Part shown: piece by piece, positions 35,597-43,959 of the stretch
Layout: the number at the start of each line of letters is the position of its first letter
How positions within the stretch are numbered: position 1 is the first letter of the stretch
From: Pseudorhodoplanes sp.
GTDB lineage: Bacteria; Pseudomonadota; Alphaproteobacteria; Rhizobiales; Xanthobacteraceae
DNA: 64,000 bases
Reading direction: 5' to 3'
Assembly: GCA_032027085.1 (NCBI GenBank)
Contig: JAVSMS010000001.1
Coordinates: 2,442,501 to 2,506,500 of the forward strand
Notes under the pieces: generated by a model
Databases searched by the model: none
What the model saw: the letters and a program-made list of their open reading frames with translations, nothing else
Told to the model about the DNA's origin: nothing
Program-made: the position numbers and the translations under genes

Positions 35597-35612
35597 TTCC
35601 GGTCACGATCTC

Positions 35613-36632
35613 TTAACGCATCTTAACGATTGCTTGCTGCCGCGATGCGCGCGATACGCCGGCCCTGGGGTAACGCATTCCCCGCGGCTTGGCTCGCATC
35701 GTCGGCCAATTGTCCCGCAGCACACCGAACAGCCAGGCGATCCCATCATCCATCATCGCTGCTTTCGAGGCGACGGCCTGCAGCGGGTCACCACCGAGAG
35801 GAATCGGCGGCTCGGTCACAGTCAGGTCGAACCGCTTCGCATGAAGCGACACAAAGTGTCTCGGGATTGCCATGATGAGGTCCGTCTCCGCGATCACCGC
35901 AAGTGCCAGCATGAAGTTCGGAACGGTCAAGGCGATGCGCCGGCTGAATCCACGCTCGGCAAGCAGCCCGTCCACGAAACCGTAGCTGTCGCCGCTTTGG
36001 GATACGAGCAGATGCTGCGCGGCGCAGAATGTCTCCAGGCTGGGCGACCTTGCGAAAGGATGACGGGGGCGCGAGGCGATAACGAAGTCCTCGTCATACA
36101 GCGTATGCGAGACGAAGCGCGCCGGAATCCCGGAGAACGGCGCGATGGCGATATCGAGCGCGCGCGCGTCCAGTTCGGTAAAGGCATTCATCCAGACATG
36201 GCCCCGCGTCGGGCTGCCGGCTGACGGTAAGAGCTGGCGCAACCTGATATCGATATTGGGAGCCATCCGGCGCAGCACCGGCAACAGCTGCGGCAGGACG
36301 ACAGCATCCGGAGCGCCGATCGTGAAGGTGCGGCGCGATCTGGCAGGATCGAAGGGCTCCACGGTCGCAACGATCCGACTTACGCGTGTCAGGATATCGG
36401 CGATCGGCGCGGCGAGCTGTGTCGCGCGCTCGGTGGGCACGACGCCCTTTGGCGCGCGCAGAAACAGCGGGTCTTTGAACATCTGGCGGAGTCGCCCGAG
36501 ACCGTGACTAACGGCCGACGGCGTGAGGTTCAGCCGCCGTGCGGCGCGGCCGACATGCGCCTCCTCCATGACTGCCTGGAACAACACCAGCAGGTTGAGG
36601 TCATTCCGCGAGATGTTAATTTCGTTCAGCAT
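35613..36632 (-). CDS. LysR-family transcriptional regulator (NodD-like subgroup)
   Basis: 339 residues; HTH MEEAHVGRAARRLNLTPSAV then SHGLGRLRQMFKDPLFLRAP. The opening NISRNDLNLLVLFQAVMEE and LRAPKGVVPTERA are typical of the NodD/PA2877-like branch. About 30 residues longer than average at the C terminus, rich in Arg. It is divergent from the DUF924 gene across a 105-bp AT-rich gap. Target genes unknown; nothing ties it to polyamine synthesis besides location. Confidence 0.85.
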   Translation of the reverse strand: MLNEINISRNDLNLLVLFQAVMEEAHVGRAARRLNLTPSAVSHGLGRLRQMFKDPLFLRAPKGVVPTERATQLAAPIADILTRVSRIVATVEPFDPARSRRTFTIGAPDAVVLPQLLPVLRRMAPNIDIRLRQLLPSAGSPTRGHVWMNAFTELDARALDIAIAPFSGIPARFVSHTLYDEDFVIASRPRHPFARSPSLETFCAAQHLLVSQSGDSYGFVDGLLAERGFSRRIALTVPNFMLALAVIAETDLIMAIPRHFVSLHAKRFDLTVTEPPIPLGGDPLQAVASKAAMMDDGIAWLFGVLRDNWPTMRAKPRGMRYPRAGVSRASRQQAIVKMR

Positions 36633-36737
36633 TATACTGAAATCATATCATTGGATTCATCATGGTCCAGCGCCCATTTTCGCGCATGCAGCGGTTCGCG
36701 CGGTGCGGCCGCCACAACCATGTTGGAGATTCGAAGA

Positions 36738-37397
36738 ATGTTGCGATTGTTCAACAAAGACGCAGGCACAGATGCTGCGACGCGCGAAAGCTTCGCGGAA
36801 CTCAACTCTTTCGATGCCGGCGGTGGACTGCGGCAGCGGGCGCAACGAACGCCCCTGCTGTCGTTGTCGGAGGCGGCGGCAGTGATCCGGTTCTGGATCG
36901 AGGCCGGACGCGAGGAGTGGTTCGGTCAGCGCCCGGAATTTGACCAGAGGTTCCGCGAGCGGTTCTTGTCCCTGCATGAGCGGGTCGCGCGTGCGGACAC
37001 TGCAAGCCCGGATTCGGCCGACGAGTCGCTTGCGCTGTTGCTGCTGCTCGATCAATTTCCCCGAAACGCATTTCGCGGCACCCCGCGCATGTACGCGACC
37101 GATGCGCTCGCCTGCCGTATCGCGGACGCAGCGCTGCGCGCGGGGCATGATCAGAATTTCGAGACCGATCTCAGGCCATTCTTCTATCTGCCGTTCGCCC
37201 ATTCCGAAATCCTGGCGGATCAGGAACGCTCGGTCGCGCTCGCGGCATCGCTGCCGGAGCCGGTCCCGTCCCATGCCCGGCGGCATCGCGACATCATCCG
37301 CCGCTTCGGCCGCTTCCCGCATCGCAATCCGATCCTCGGTCGGGCGATGCGGTCGGAGGAGCAGCAATTTCTCGATGAAGGCGGCTTCGCCGGGTGA
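36738..37397 (+). CDS. DUF924 family protein
   Basis: About 219 residues, mostly helical. DUF924 landmarks are clear: VIRFWIEAGREEWFGQRPEF, LLLLLDQFPRNAFRGTPRMY, and FYLPFAHSEILADQERSVAL, followed by RRHRDIIRRFGRFPHRNPIL. The family resembles tetratricopeptide-like helical proteins and has no established function. I start at ATG 36738; ATG 36720 is in frame and possible. Divergent from a LysR gene, converging on homospermidine synthase. Confidence 0.83.
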   Translation: MLRLFNKDAGTDAATRESFAELNSFDAGGGLRQRAQRTPLLSLSEAAAVIRFWIEAGREEWFGQRPEFDQRFRERFLSLHERVARADTASPDSADESLALLLLLDQFPRNAFRGTPRMYATDALACRIADAALRAGHDQNFETDLRPFFYLPFAHSEILADQERSVALAASLPEPVPSHARRHRDIIRRFGRFPHRNPILGRAMRSEEQQFLDEGGFAG

Positions 37398-37412
37398 CGT
37401 GCGCGTAGAAAC

Positions 37413-37443
37413 AGCCATGGCCGGGCGCGACCCGGCCATGGCT
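37413..37443. terminator. Perfect palindrome between converging DUF924 and homospermidine synthase genes
   Basis: AGCCATGGCCGGG (37413-37425) and CCCGGCCATGGCT (37431-37443) pair over 13 bases with a five-base loop. Placed between converging genes it could terminate both, although no T run is present. It also resembles the GGCCGGG core of dispersed repeats elsewhere in the window. Confidence 0.45.
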
Positions 37444-37500
37444 CCAATATGGAGAACGCGTTGCCGGGCCACGCCGCTCGCGGCCAGCAATGACGTCGTG

Positions 37501-38931
37501 CTATCGCACCAGCACGTTCCGGAATTGCCACGGGTCGCTCTCGTCGATGTCTTCCGGAAAGAGTCCGGGACGATCGGTGAGCGGCGTCCAGTCGGTGTAA
37601 ACGCCGACCACGGGGCCGAGATAGGGCCGCTGCACCTCGAGGCAGCGGCGGAAATCCATCTCGTCGGCCTCGATGATGCCGGCATTCGGATTTTCCAGCG
37701 CCCAGACCATGCCCGTCATCACCGCCGAGGTCACCTGCAGGCCGGTTGCGTTCTGATACGGCGCCAGTTCCCGCGTCTCGTCGATCGAGAGCTGCGAGCC
37801 GTACCAATAGGCGTTCTTCTTGTGGCCGTAGACCAGCACGCCGAGCTCGTCGATGCCATCCACGATCTCGTTTTCGTCGAGAATGTGGAACGTATCCTGC
37901 CGCTTGCCGGCCTGGCCGAACATCTCGTGCAGCGACAGCACCGCGTCGTTGCAGGGATGATAGGCGTAGTGGCAGGTCGGCCGGTACACGACCTTGCCGC
38001 CCTCACGCAGCGTGAAATAGTCCGCAATCGAAATTGACTCGTTGTGGGTGACCAGGAACGCGCGCTGCGCCTGCGCCGTCGGCGTCCAGGAGCGCACGCG
38101 CGTGTCGGCGCCCGGCTGCAGCAGATAGATCGCCGAGCCGCAGCCGCTCTTGTGATGATGGCCGTTCGCCGGCATCCATTTTTCATGCGTGCCGAAGCCG
38201 AGCTCGGACGGCTGCAGGCCTTCGCCGGTAAAGCCCTCCACCGACCAGGTGTTGACGAAGACATTCTGCGGCTTCGGCTTCTTGGCGCGCTGGGTGTCGC
38301 GCTCGGCGATATGGATGCCTTTCACGCCGAGCTGCTGTGCCAGCCGGCCCCATTCCTCGCGGCTCGCCGGCTCCTTCACCTTCAGGCCGGTGTCGCGGGC
38401 GATGTCGAGCAGCGCCTGCTTCACGAACCAGGACACCATGCCGGGATTGGCGCCGCAGCAGGACACGGCGGTGGTGCCGCCCGGCTTCTTGCGGCGCGCC
38501 TCGAGAATGGTCTCGCGCAGGGCATAGTTGGAGCGCGCTTCCGGCCCCTTCTGCGGATCGAAATAGAAGCCGGCCCAGGGCTCGACCACGGTGTCGATGT
38601 AGAGCGCGCCGATCTCCCGGCACAGCTCCATGATATCGAGCGAGGAGGTATCGACTGAAACGTTGACGCAGAAGCCCTGGCCGCCGCCCTTGGTCAGAAG
38701 GGGCGTGAGCAGCTCGCGGTAATTGTTTTTGGTCACTGCCTCGTGGACGAAGCGGATGCCGCGCTGGTCGAGCAGGCTTCGATCCTTGTCCTCGGGGTCG
38801 ATGACCACGAAGCGCGCCTTGTCGAAGGCAAAATGCCGCTCGATCAGCGGCAGCAAGCCTTTGCCGATCGAACCAAATCCGATCATGACGACGGGGCCAT
38901 CGATCTTGGCGTGCACAGGCCAGGTGGTCAT
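37501..38931 (-). CDS. hss: Homospermidine synthase
   Basis: Makes sym-homospermidine from putrescine (or putrescine plus spermidine) with NAD as prosthetic cofactor. 476 residues from ATG 38931 (MTTWPVHAKIDGPVVMIGFG), one short of the Blastochloris viridis enzyme; the preceding 34 open codons lack homology. Rossmann motif GFGSIGKGLLP near residue 18, VDTSSLDIMELCREIGALYI, YFDPQKGPEARSNY, SCCGANPGMVSWFVKQALL, NGHHHKSGCGSAIYLLQPGA. It is the polyamine step following ornithine decarboxylase, whose two genes flank it. GGGAGC lies upstream of the start. Confidence 0.94.
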   Translation of the reverse strand: MTTWPVHAKIDGPVVMIGFGSIGKGLLPLIERHFAFDKARFVVIDPEDKDRSLLDQRGIRFVHEAVTKNNYRELLTPLLTKGGGQGFCVNVSVDTSSLDIMELCREIGALYIDTVVEPWAGFYFDPQKGPEARSNYALRETILEARRKKPGGTTAVSCCGANPGMVSWFVKQALLDIARDTGLKVKEPASREEWGRLAQQLGVKGIHIAERDTQRAKKPKPQNVFVNTWSVEGFTGEGLQPSELGFGTHEKWMPANGHHHKSGCGSAIYLLQPGADTRVRSWTPTAQAQRAFLVTHNESISIADYFTLREGGKVVYRPTCHYAYHPCNDAVLSLHEMFGQAGKRQDTFHILDENEIVDGIDELGVLVYGHKKNAYWYGSQLSIDETRELAPYQNATGLQVTSAVMTGMVWALENPNAGIIEADEMDFRRCLEVQRPYLGPVVGVYTDWTPLTDRPGLFPEDIDESDPWQFRNVLVR

Positions 38932-39035
38932 CTTTCTTTGCTCCCAGGACTCTTCAGGCGTGTTCGGGATGGGCGAAAGGCGGGGCCATCGCGGAAGACG
39001 CTCCGCGATAGCCCCAAAGTGAAGGGCTGGCAAAC

Positions 39036-39596
39036 TCAGGCTGCGCGCGGTGTGCGCCTGTTGACAGCCTTCCGCTCCGCCGCGATGTCGGGCTTCGCTG
39101 CCGGACGACCGGTCGCGCCGATCAGGCCGCGGGCGCCGGCAAGGGCGCCGGCCGTCAGCTCGAGGCCGAGCAGCCGGTGCTGCTCATACGCACCTGGCAT
39201 CCGCAGCGATCCGGTCTTCTCCGCCGAGAAGCCGAAGCGGCCATAGTAAGGCGCGTCGCCGACAAGCAGGATCGCGTCATGGCCGCGCATGCGCGCCGCA
39301 CTGATCGCGTGTTTCATCAGCCTGGCGCCAAGGCCCTTGCCCTGGTGCGCCGGATCGACCGCCAGCGGGCCGAGCAGCAATGCCCGCTGTCCGGGTCCGG
39401 CCGACACATTCCAGAGGCGAACGGTGCCGACGATCGTGTCGCGCTCGGTCGCGACGAAGGACAGGCCGTCCGCCGGCAGTCGGCCCTCGCGCAGGCGCGC
39501 CGAGGTCTTGGTGAAGCGCGCGGATCCGTAGGCGCGGTCGAGCAATGCTTCGCGCGCGGCAATATCGGAGACGCGTTCCTTGCGGATGGCGATCAT
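39036..39596 (-). CDS. GNAT-family N-acetyltransferase (YhbS-like)
   Basis: 186 residues from ATG 39596 (MIAIRKERVSDIAAREALLD). Acetyl-CoA-binding motif A is visible as LAVDPAHQGKGLGARLMKHA, followed by DAILLVGDAPYYGRFGFSAE, characteristic of YhbS-type enzymes. The C-terminal 40 residues are Ala/Arg-rich and probably disordered. It lies between hss and the second ornithine decarboxylase gene on the same strand; an acetyl acceptor among polyamines is possible but not indicated by sequence. Confidence 0.85.
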   Translation of the reverse strand: MIAIRKERVSDIAAREALLDRAYGSARFTKTSARLREGRLPADGLSFVATERDTIVGTVRLWNVSAGPGQRALLLGPLAVDPAHQGKGLGARLMKHAISAARMRGHDAILLVGDAPYYGRFGFSAEKTGSLRMPGAYEQHRLLGLELTAGALAGARGLIGATGRPAAKPDIAAERKAVNRRTPRAA

Positions 39597-39639
39597 CGGT
39601 CCACTCCGTCCTGGACCGTCACCTGAGGCGCGCACGCAG

Positions 39640-39725
39640 CGCGCCTCGAAGGGTGACAGCCAGGTCCTTGACGTTTTGGCCGTCGCCCTTCGAGGGCCTC
39701 GCCGCGCGAGGCCCGCAGGATGACG
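39640..39725. repeat. Dispersed palindromic element CCTCGAAGG / CCTTCGAGG
   Basis: GCGCCTCGAAGGGTGA near 39640 is mirrored by CGCCCTTCGAGGGC near 39686, with an added GCCTCGC/GCGAGGC hairpin at 39698. Similar sequence occurs near 31.53-31.60 kb. Non-coding, between the acetyltransferase start and the decarboxylase terminator. Confidence 0.55.
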
Positions 39726-39748
39726 GATGAATGCCGTTAAGAGAAAAG

Positions 39749-39772
39749 GGGAGCCGGCTTCGGCCGGCTCCC
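39749..39772 (-). terminator. Rho-independent terminator of ornithine decarboxylase 2
   Basis: On the minus strand GGGAGCCGGC pairs with GCCGGCTCCC around a CGAA tetraloop, then CTTTTCTC. Starts 8 bp after the decarboxylase stop. Confidence 0.85.
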
Positions 39773-39779
39773 GGCGATG

Positions 39780-40910
39780 TCAGATGTGATACGTCTTCAG
39801 CGGCGGGAAGCCGTTGAAGGCGACCGATGAGTAGGTGGCCGTATAGGCGCCGGTGCCCTCGATCAGCAGCTTGTCGCCGATCTCCAGGCTCACCGGCAGC
39901 AGATACGGCTGCTTCTCGTAGAGCACGTCCGCCGAGTCGCAGGTCGGGCCGGCGAGGATGCACGGCGACATCTCCGCATCGTCGCGTGGCGTCCTGATCG
40001 GATAGCGGATCGACTCGTCCATCGTCTCGGCGAGGCCGCCGAACTTGCCGATGTCGAGATAGACCCAACGCACCTCGTCCTCCTCGCTCTTCTTGGAGAC
40101 GAGGACGACTTCGGTCTCGATCACGCCGGCATTGCCGACCATGCCGCGGCCCGGCTCGATGATGGTCTCCGGGATGCGGTTGCCGAAATGCTTGCGCAGC
40201 GCGCGGAAGATCGCCGAGCCGTAGGTCTTCACCGTCGGCACGTTCTTCAGGTACCTGGTCGGGAAGCCGCCGCCAAGATTGACCATCGACAGGTTGATGC
40301 CGCGCTCGCCGCACTCCTTGAACACGGCGGCCGCCTGCGCCAGCGCACGGTCCCAGGCATGCTGGTTGCGCTGCTGCGAACCGACATGGAAGGAAATGCC
40401 GTAGGCGGCAAGGCCCAGCCGGTGCGCGTGCTCCAGCACGTCCGCGGCCATGGCCGGCTCGCAGCCGAACTTGCGCGACAGCGGCCATTCCGCGCCGGCG
40501 CCGTCGCACAGGATGCGGCAGAACACCTTCGCCTCAGGCGCCGCGCGGGCGACCTTCTCGACCTCGGCCTTGCAGTCGACCGCGAACAGGCGCACGCCGA
40601 GCGCAAAGGCGCGCGCGATATCGCGCTCCTTCTTGATGGTGTTGCCATAGGAGATGCGGTCGGCCGTCGCGCCGGCCGCGAGCACCATCTCGATCTCGGC
40701 GACCGAGGCGGTGTCGAAGCACGAGCCCATCGAGGCCAGCAAGGACAGCACTTCCGGCGCCGGGTTCGCCTTCACGGCGTAGAACACGCGGCTGTCCGGC
40801 AGCGCCTTGGCGAAGGCGTTGTAATTGTCGCGCACGACGTCGAGGTCGACGACAAGGCACGGCCCGTCATCCCGGCGCTGGCGCAGGAACTCGCGAATGC
40901 GGTCGGTCAT
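39780..40910 (-). CDS. Ornithine decarboxylase, alanine-racemase fold, copy 2
   Basis: Paralogue of the decarboxylase at 33987-35117, also 376 residues, and alignable without gaps over nearly the whole chain. PLP Lys47 in VFYAVKANPAPEV, HVGSQQRNQHAWD, LVNM-type NLGGGFPTRYL, EPGRGMVGNAG and GPTCDSADVLYEKQP are intact, so both copies should be active. Start ATG 40910 (MTDRIREFLRQRRDDGPCLV). It has its own terminator and its own copy of the conserved leader RNA and promoter. Substrate is probably ornithine; divergence of one copy toward lysine or another basic amino acid is possible. Confidence 0.9.
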   Translation of the reverse strand: MTDRIREFLRQRRDDGPCLVVDLDVVRDNYNAFAKALPDSRVFYAVKANPAPEVLSLLASMGSCFDTASVAEIEMVLAAGATADRISYGNTIKKERDIARAFALGVRLFAVDCKAEVEKVARAAPEAKVFCRILCDGAGAEWPLSRKFGCEPAMAADVLEHAHRLGLAAYGISFHVGSQQRNQHAWDRALAQAAAVFKECGERGINLSMVNLGGGFPTRYLKNVPTVKTYGSAIFRALRKHFGNRIPETIIEPGRGMVGNAGVIETEVVLVSKKSEEDEVRWVYLDIGKFGGLAETMDESIRYPIRTPRDDAEMSPCILAGPTCDSADVLYEKQPYLLPVSLEIGDKLLIEGTGAYTATYSSVAFNGFPPLKTYHI

Positions 40911-41311
40911 CTCGCTCTCCAAAACGGCACAAGGGGACGGCTGCGCCGTCCGCGATGAGCGCCGGTCCGCGATGGACGCCGCCGCGCGATGGAAGCGCGA
41001 CAAGCGCCGGGCTCGCGACCCGACTGGCTGCCTTGGATTGGAAAGGGAGGATCCCGTTCCGCACACCTGGCAATGAAGGACAAGCCTCTTCGGCTACAGG
41101 TCCGGCTTTTGGACAGCCGGGAGTTACCTAGAAGCCCGCTCCGTCGTTGCTTTAAGACGCGTCCCCCGTTGAGAGCGGGGATCGCCGGTTTCGCCTCCGG
41201 CTGCCGGTCGCTGATGCAAGGAAGGCAGGTCCCTTCCTTAGGCGGCTATCCGGCCTCTTGTCCGGACGCCCACCGACCGACACACGTCCACAGGCACGTG
41301 CGAATTTGGGC
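40911..41311 (-). ncRNA. Conserved leader RNA of ornithine decarboxylase 2 (speF motif candidate)
   Basis: About 401 nt of untranslated minus-strand RNA from about 41311 to the start codon. Positions 41134-41311 match the first leader almost base for base, including TCCACAGGCACGTGCGAATT, the GGCCTCTTGTCCGGA block and GCTTTAAGACGCG, while bases closer to the gene have drifted. It keeps the pairing partners CCCGCTC and GAGCGGG (plus 41173-41179 and 41135-41141), but the U run that follows in copy 1 is replaced by CUUCUAGG, so a terminator would not work here. Confidence 0.75.
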
Positions 41312-41317
41312 GAGGTG

Positions 41318-41346
41318 CAGATAAGAAAAGTGCACTTCGAATGCAA
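41318..41346 (-). promoter_or_regulatory. Promoter of ornithine decarboxylase 2 leader
   Basis: On the minus strand TTGCAT (plus 41341-41346), a 17-base spacer and TATCTG (plus 41318-41323). Predicted start near 41311, exactly where similarity to the other leader begins, as for copy 1. Confidence 0.55.
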
Positions 41347-41415
41347 GCATTGATTTGCCTGCACACAGAAAATCTCTCGCCGGACGTAAACGTTTGGAAA
41401 GAATTGCAGCGCCGC

Positions 41416-41652
41416 TCACCCGGTGAACGGCTCGACCTTCTTGGCGTTGCGCACGAACTGCACCATGACGAACAGCCCGATCAGGAAGAAGATGCCCTGC
41501 AGCGCGCGCGCGACATACTCGCCAAGCTGGAACAGGTTGGAGATCGCCCAGCCGGCGGCAAAGGCGACGCCGAACACCTCGGCGGCGATCAGGATCGCCG
41601 CGCTGATCACGGTCAGCACGTTCAGCCAGTGGATGCGGCGGCTTCGAGCCAT
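41416..41652 (-). CDS. Small two-helix membrane protein
   Basis: 78 residues from ATG 41652 (MARSRRIHWLNVLTVISAAI), with GGAG upstream. Two hydrophobic segments, about residues 9-35 and 46-66, joined by a short polar link, and a basic N and C terminus. The frame is open further upstream but that part is non-homologous. No domain recognised; similar small proteins are annotated hypothetical in related genera. Divergent from the M3 peptidase gene. Confidence 0.6.
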   Translation of the reverse strand: MARSRRIHWLNVLTVISAAILIAAEVFGVAFAAGWAISNLFQLGEYVARALQGIFFLIGLFVMVQFVRNAKKVEPFTG

Positions 41653-41774
41653 GGGGTTCTCCTTCAAGCGGGCGGCAATGTCGTCGAAAGGGCGGGTCTG
41701 ATCAAGTCTGGATTTATGGGGCCGAAAGTCCCATTTCAGGCTCAATTCACCCTCCTCCTGCATGGAATCCCCGC

Positions 41775-43850
41775 ATGACACAGGCGCCCGACACCAATCC
41801 GCTGCTCAAGCCATGGCCGGGGCCGGACGGCGTGCCGCCCTTTGCGGCGATTCGGCCGGAGCATTTTGTCCCTGCCTTCGAGCAGGCGATGGCACAGCAC
41901 CGGGCCGAGATCGACGCCATTGCCGGCCAGAGCGCCGCGCCGGACTTCGACAACACCATACGGGTATTGGAAGACAGCGGCCGGATGCTGGATCGTGTCT
42001 CCGCCGTCTTCTTCAATCTGGCGGGCGCCCATACCAGCGACGCCATCATGCAGATCGAGCGCGAGATGGCGCCGAAGCTCGCCGCGCATCACAACGCCAT
42101 CAACCTCAACGAGGCGCTGTTTCGCCGGGTCGAGGCGGTGTGGACCAAGCGCGCCGGCTTGACGCTCACGCCGGAGCAGGCGCGCGTGCTGGAACGCCAC
42201 CGCACCGCTTTCCGTCGGGCCGGCGCGCATCTGGAGCCGGCAACAAAGAAACGCCTCGCGCAGATCGGCGAGCGGCTCGCGGAACTCGCCACCGCCTTCG
42301 GCCAGAATGTGCTGGCCGACGAGCAGGATTACCGGCTGGTGCTGGAGGCGCCGGACGACCTTGCAGGCCTGCCCGATTTTGTGGCCGCGGCGGCGCGCGA
42401 AGCGGCAGAGGAAAGAGGCCTGCCCGACAAGCACGTGATCACGCTTTCGCGCTCCAGCGTCGAGCCATTCCTGCAGTTCTCCGCGCGCCGCGATTTGCGG
42501 GAGAAGCTGTTCAAGGACTGGACCGCGCGCGGCGACAAGGGCGGCGCGACCGACAACAAGGCGATCATCGCAGAGATGGTAAAGCTGCGGGCCGAACGCG
42601 CGAAGTTGCTCGGCTATCCGACCTTCGCGCATTACCGGCTCGACGACTGCATGGCGAAGATGCCGGCGGCCGTGCGCGACCTGCTCGGCGAGGTCTGGCC
42701 GCGCGCCCGCGCCCGTGCGCTGGCGGATCGCGACGCCATGCAGCAGCTCGCTCAGGAGGAGGGCGGCAATTTCCGTCTCGCGCCCTGGGACTGGCGCTAC
42801 TACGCTGAGAAGCTGCGCAAGAAGCTGCATGACGTCGATGAGGCGACGATCAAGTCCTACCTGCAGCTCGACAGGATCATCGAAGCCGCCTTTGACACCG
42901 CGCATCGCCTGTTCGGTCTGAATTTCAAGGAGCGCCGCGACGTGCCGGTCTGGCACCCCGACGTGCGCGTGTGGGATGTCACCGCGGCCGATGGCCGTGC
43001 GGTCGGTCTGTTCTTCGGCGATTATTTCGCGCGTCCCTCGAAACATTCCGGCGCCTGGATGACGACGTTGCGCGACCAGGAGAAGCTGAACGGCGACGTG
43101 CGGCCGCTAGTGGTCAATGTAATGAATTTCAACAAGGCGGCGGACGGCGAGCCGACGCTCCTTTCCTTCGACGATGCGCGTACGCTGTTCCATGAATTCG
43201 GGCATGGCCTGCACGGTCTGCTCTCGGATGTGACTTATCCGAGTGTGTCCGGCACCAGCGTGCTGCGCGATTTCGTCGAACTGCCCTCGCAGCTTTACGA
43301 GCACTGGCTGGAGCGGCCGGAGGTGCTGCGGCGCTTCGCCGTGCATCACAAGACCGGCGAGCCGATCCCGGAGGCGCTGCTGCAGAAGGTGCTCGATGCG
43401 CGCGCCTTCGATCAGGGCTGCGCGACGGTGGAGTATGTCTCCTCGGCAATCGTCGATCTCGATTTCCATTCTCTGGAAAGCGGCGACGTGCCCGATGTTG
43501 TTGCCTTCGAGAAGGCCGCGCTGGATCGCATCGGCATGCCCGACGAGATCGTGATGCGGCACCGGCCGTCGCATTTTCAGCACGTGTTCTCGGGCGACGG
43601 CTATTCCTCGGCCTACTACTGCTACATGTGGGCGGAGGTGCTGGACGCCGACGCCTTCCGCGCCTTCGAGGAAGCGGGCGACATCTTCGACCCGGAAACC
43701 GCGAAGCGGCTGCGCGACAATATCTATGCCGCCGGCGGCGCCCGCGATCCGGAGGCCGCCTATATCGCCTTCCGCGGAAAGATGCCGACGCCGGACGCCT
43801 TGCTGCAGCGGCGCGGGCTGCTCGATGCGGTGCCGGCAGGGGAGGCTTAG
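41775..43850 (+). CDS. M3-family metallopeptidase (peptidyl-dipeptidase Dcp / oligopeptidase A type)
   Basis: Cytosolic zinc oligopeptidase of 691 residues, mostly helical. Zinc site HEFGH gives His473, Glu474 and His477, with the third ligand Glu about 25 residues on in FVELPSQLYEHW. The upstream FFGDYFARPSKHSGAWM and the downstream FQHVFSGDGYSSAYYCYMWAEVLDAD, including the tyrosines that contact substrate, are family hallmarks. No signal peptide, so it degrades short peptides in the cytoplasm. Followed after about 110 bp by a gamma-glutamyltransferase gene; together they may recycle peptides and glutathione. Confidence 0.93.
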   Translation: MTQAPDTNPLLKPWPGPDGVPPFAAIRPEHFVPAFEQAMAQHRAEIDAIAGQSAAPDFDNTIRVLEDSGRMLDRVSAVFFNLAGAHTSDAIMQIEREMAPKLAAHHNAINLNEALFRRVEAVWTKRAGLTLTPEQARVLERHRTAFRRAGAHLEPATKKRLAQIGERLAELATAFGQNVLADEQDYRLVLEAPDDLAGLPDFVAAAAREAAEERGLPDKHVITLSRSSVEPFLQFSARRDLREKLFKDWTARGDKGGATDNKAIIAEMVKLRAERAKLLGYPTFAHYRLDDCMAKMPAAVRDLLGEVWPRARARALADRDAMQQLAQEEGGNFRLAPWDWRYYAEKLRKKLHDVDEATIKSYLQLDRIIEAAFDTAHRLFGLNFKERRDVPVWHPDVRVWDVTAADGRAVGLFFGDYFARPSKHSGAWMTTLRDQEKLNGDVRPLVVNVMNFNKAADGEPTLLSFDDARTLFHEFGHGLHGLLSDVTYPSVSGTSVLRDFVELPSQLYEHWLERPEVLRRFAVHHKTGEPIPEALLQKVLDARAFDQGCATVEYVSSAIVDLDFHSLESGDVPDVVAFEKAALDRIGMPDEIVMRHRPSHFQHVFSGDGYSSAYYCYMWAEVLDADAFRAFEEAGDIFDPETAKRLRDNIYAAGGARDPEAAYIAFRGKMPTPDALLQRRGLLDAVPAGEA

Positions 43851-43862
43851 CCTCGTTCGTCA

Positions 43863-43950
43863 TGGCCGGGCTTGTCCCGAGCATCCACGTCTTTTATCCA
43901 TGGCGCTCCCGTAAAGACGTGGATGCCCGCGACAAGCGCGGGCATAACGG
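43863..43950. repeat. Dispersed repeat, CATGGCCGGGCTTGTCCCG family, copy 1
   Basis: Between the peptidase and the transferase genes. Outer arms TGGCCGGGCTTGTCCCG and CGACAAGCGCGGGCAT enclose ATCCACGTCTTT (43883-43894) and AAAGACGTGGAT (43913-43924). A second member lies at 57016-57104 with identical outer arms but a different centre. Such elements are widespread in Bradyrhizobium-like genomes. Confidence 0.8.
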
Positions 43951-43959
43951 AAACACATA

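Noticed and set aside
35400-35606. Possible upstream peptide in the leader RNAs with shared PKFARACGRVSVG
   Set aside because: The open frames begin upstream of the predicted transcription start, and the shared peptide lies where the DNA itself is nearly identical, so it gives no evidence for translation. The same applies to 41152-41364.
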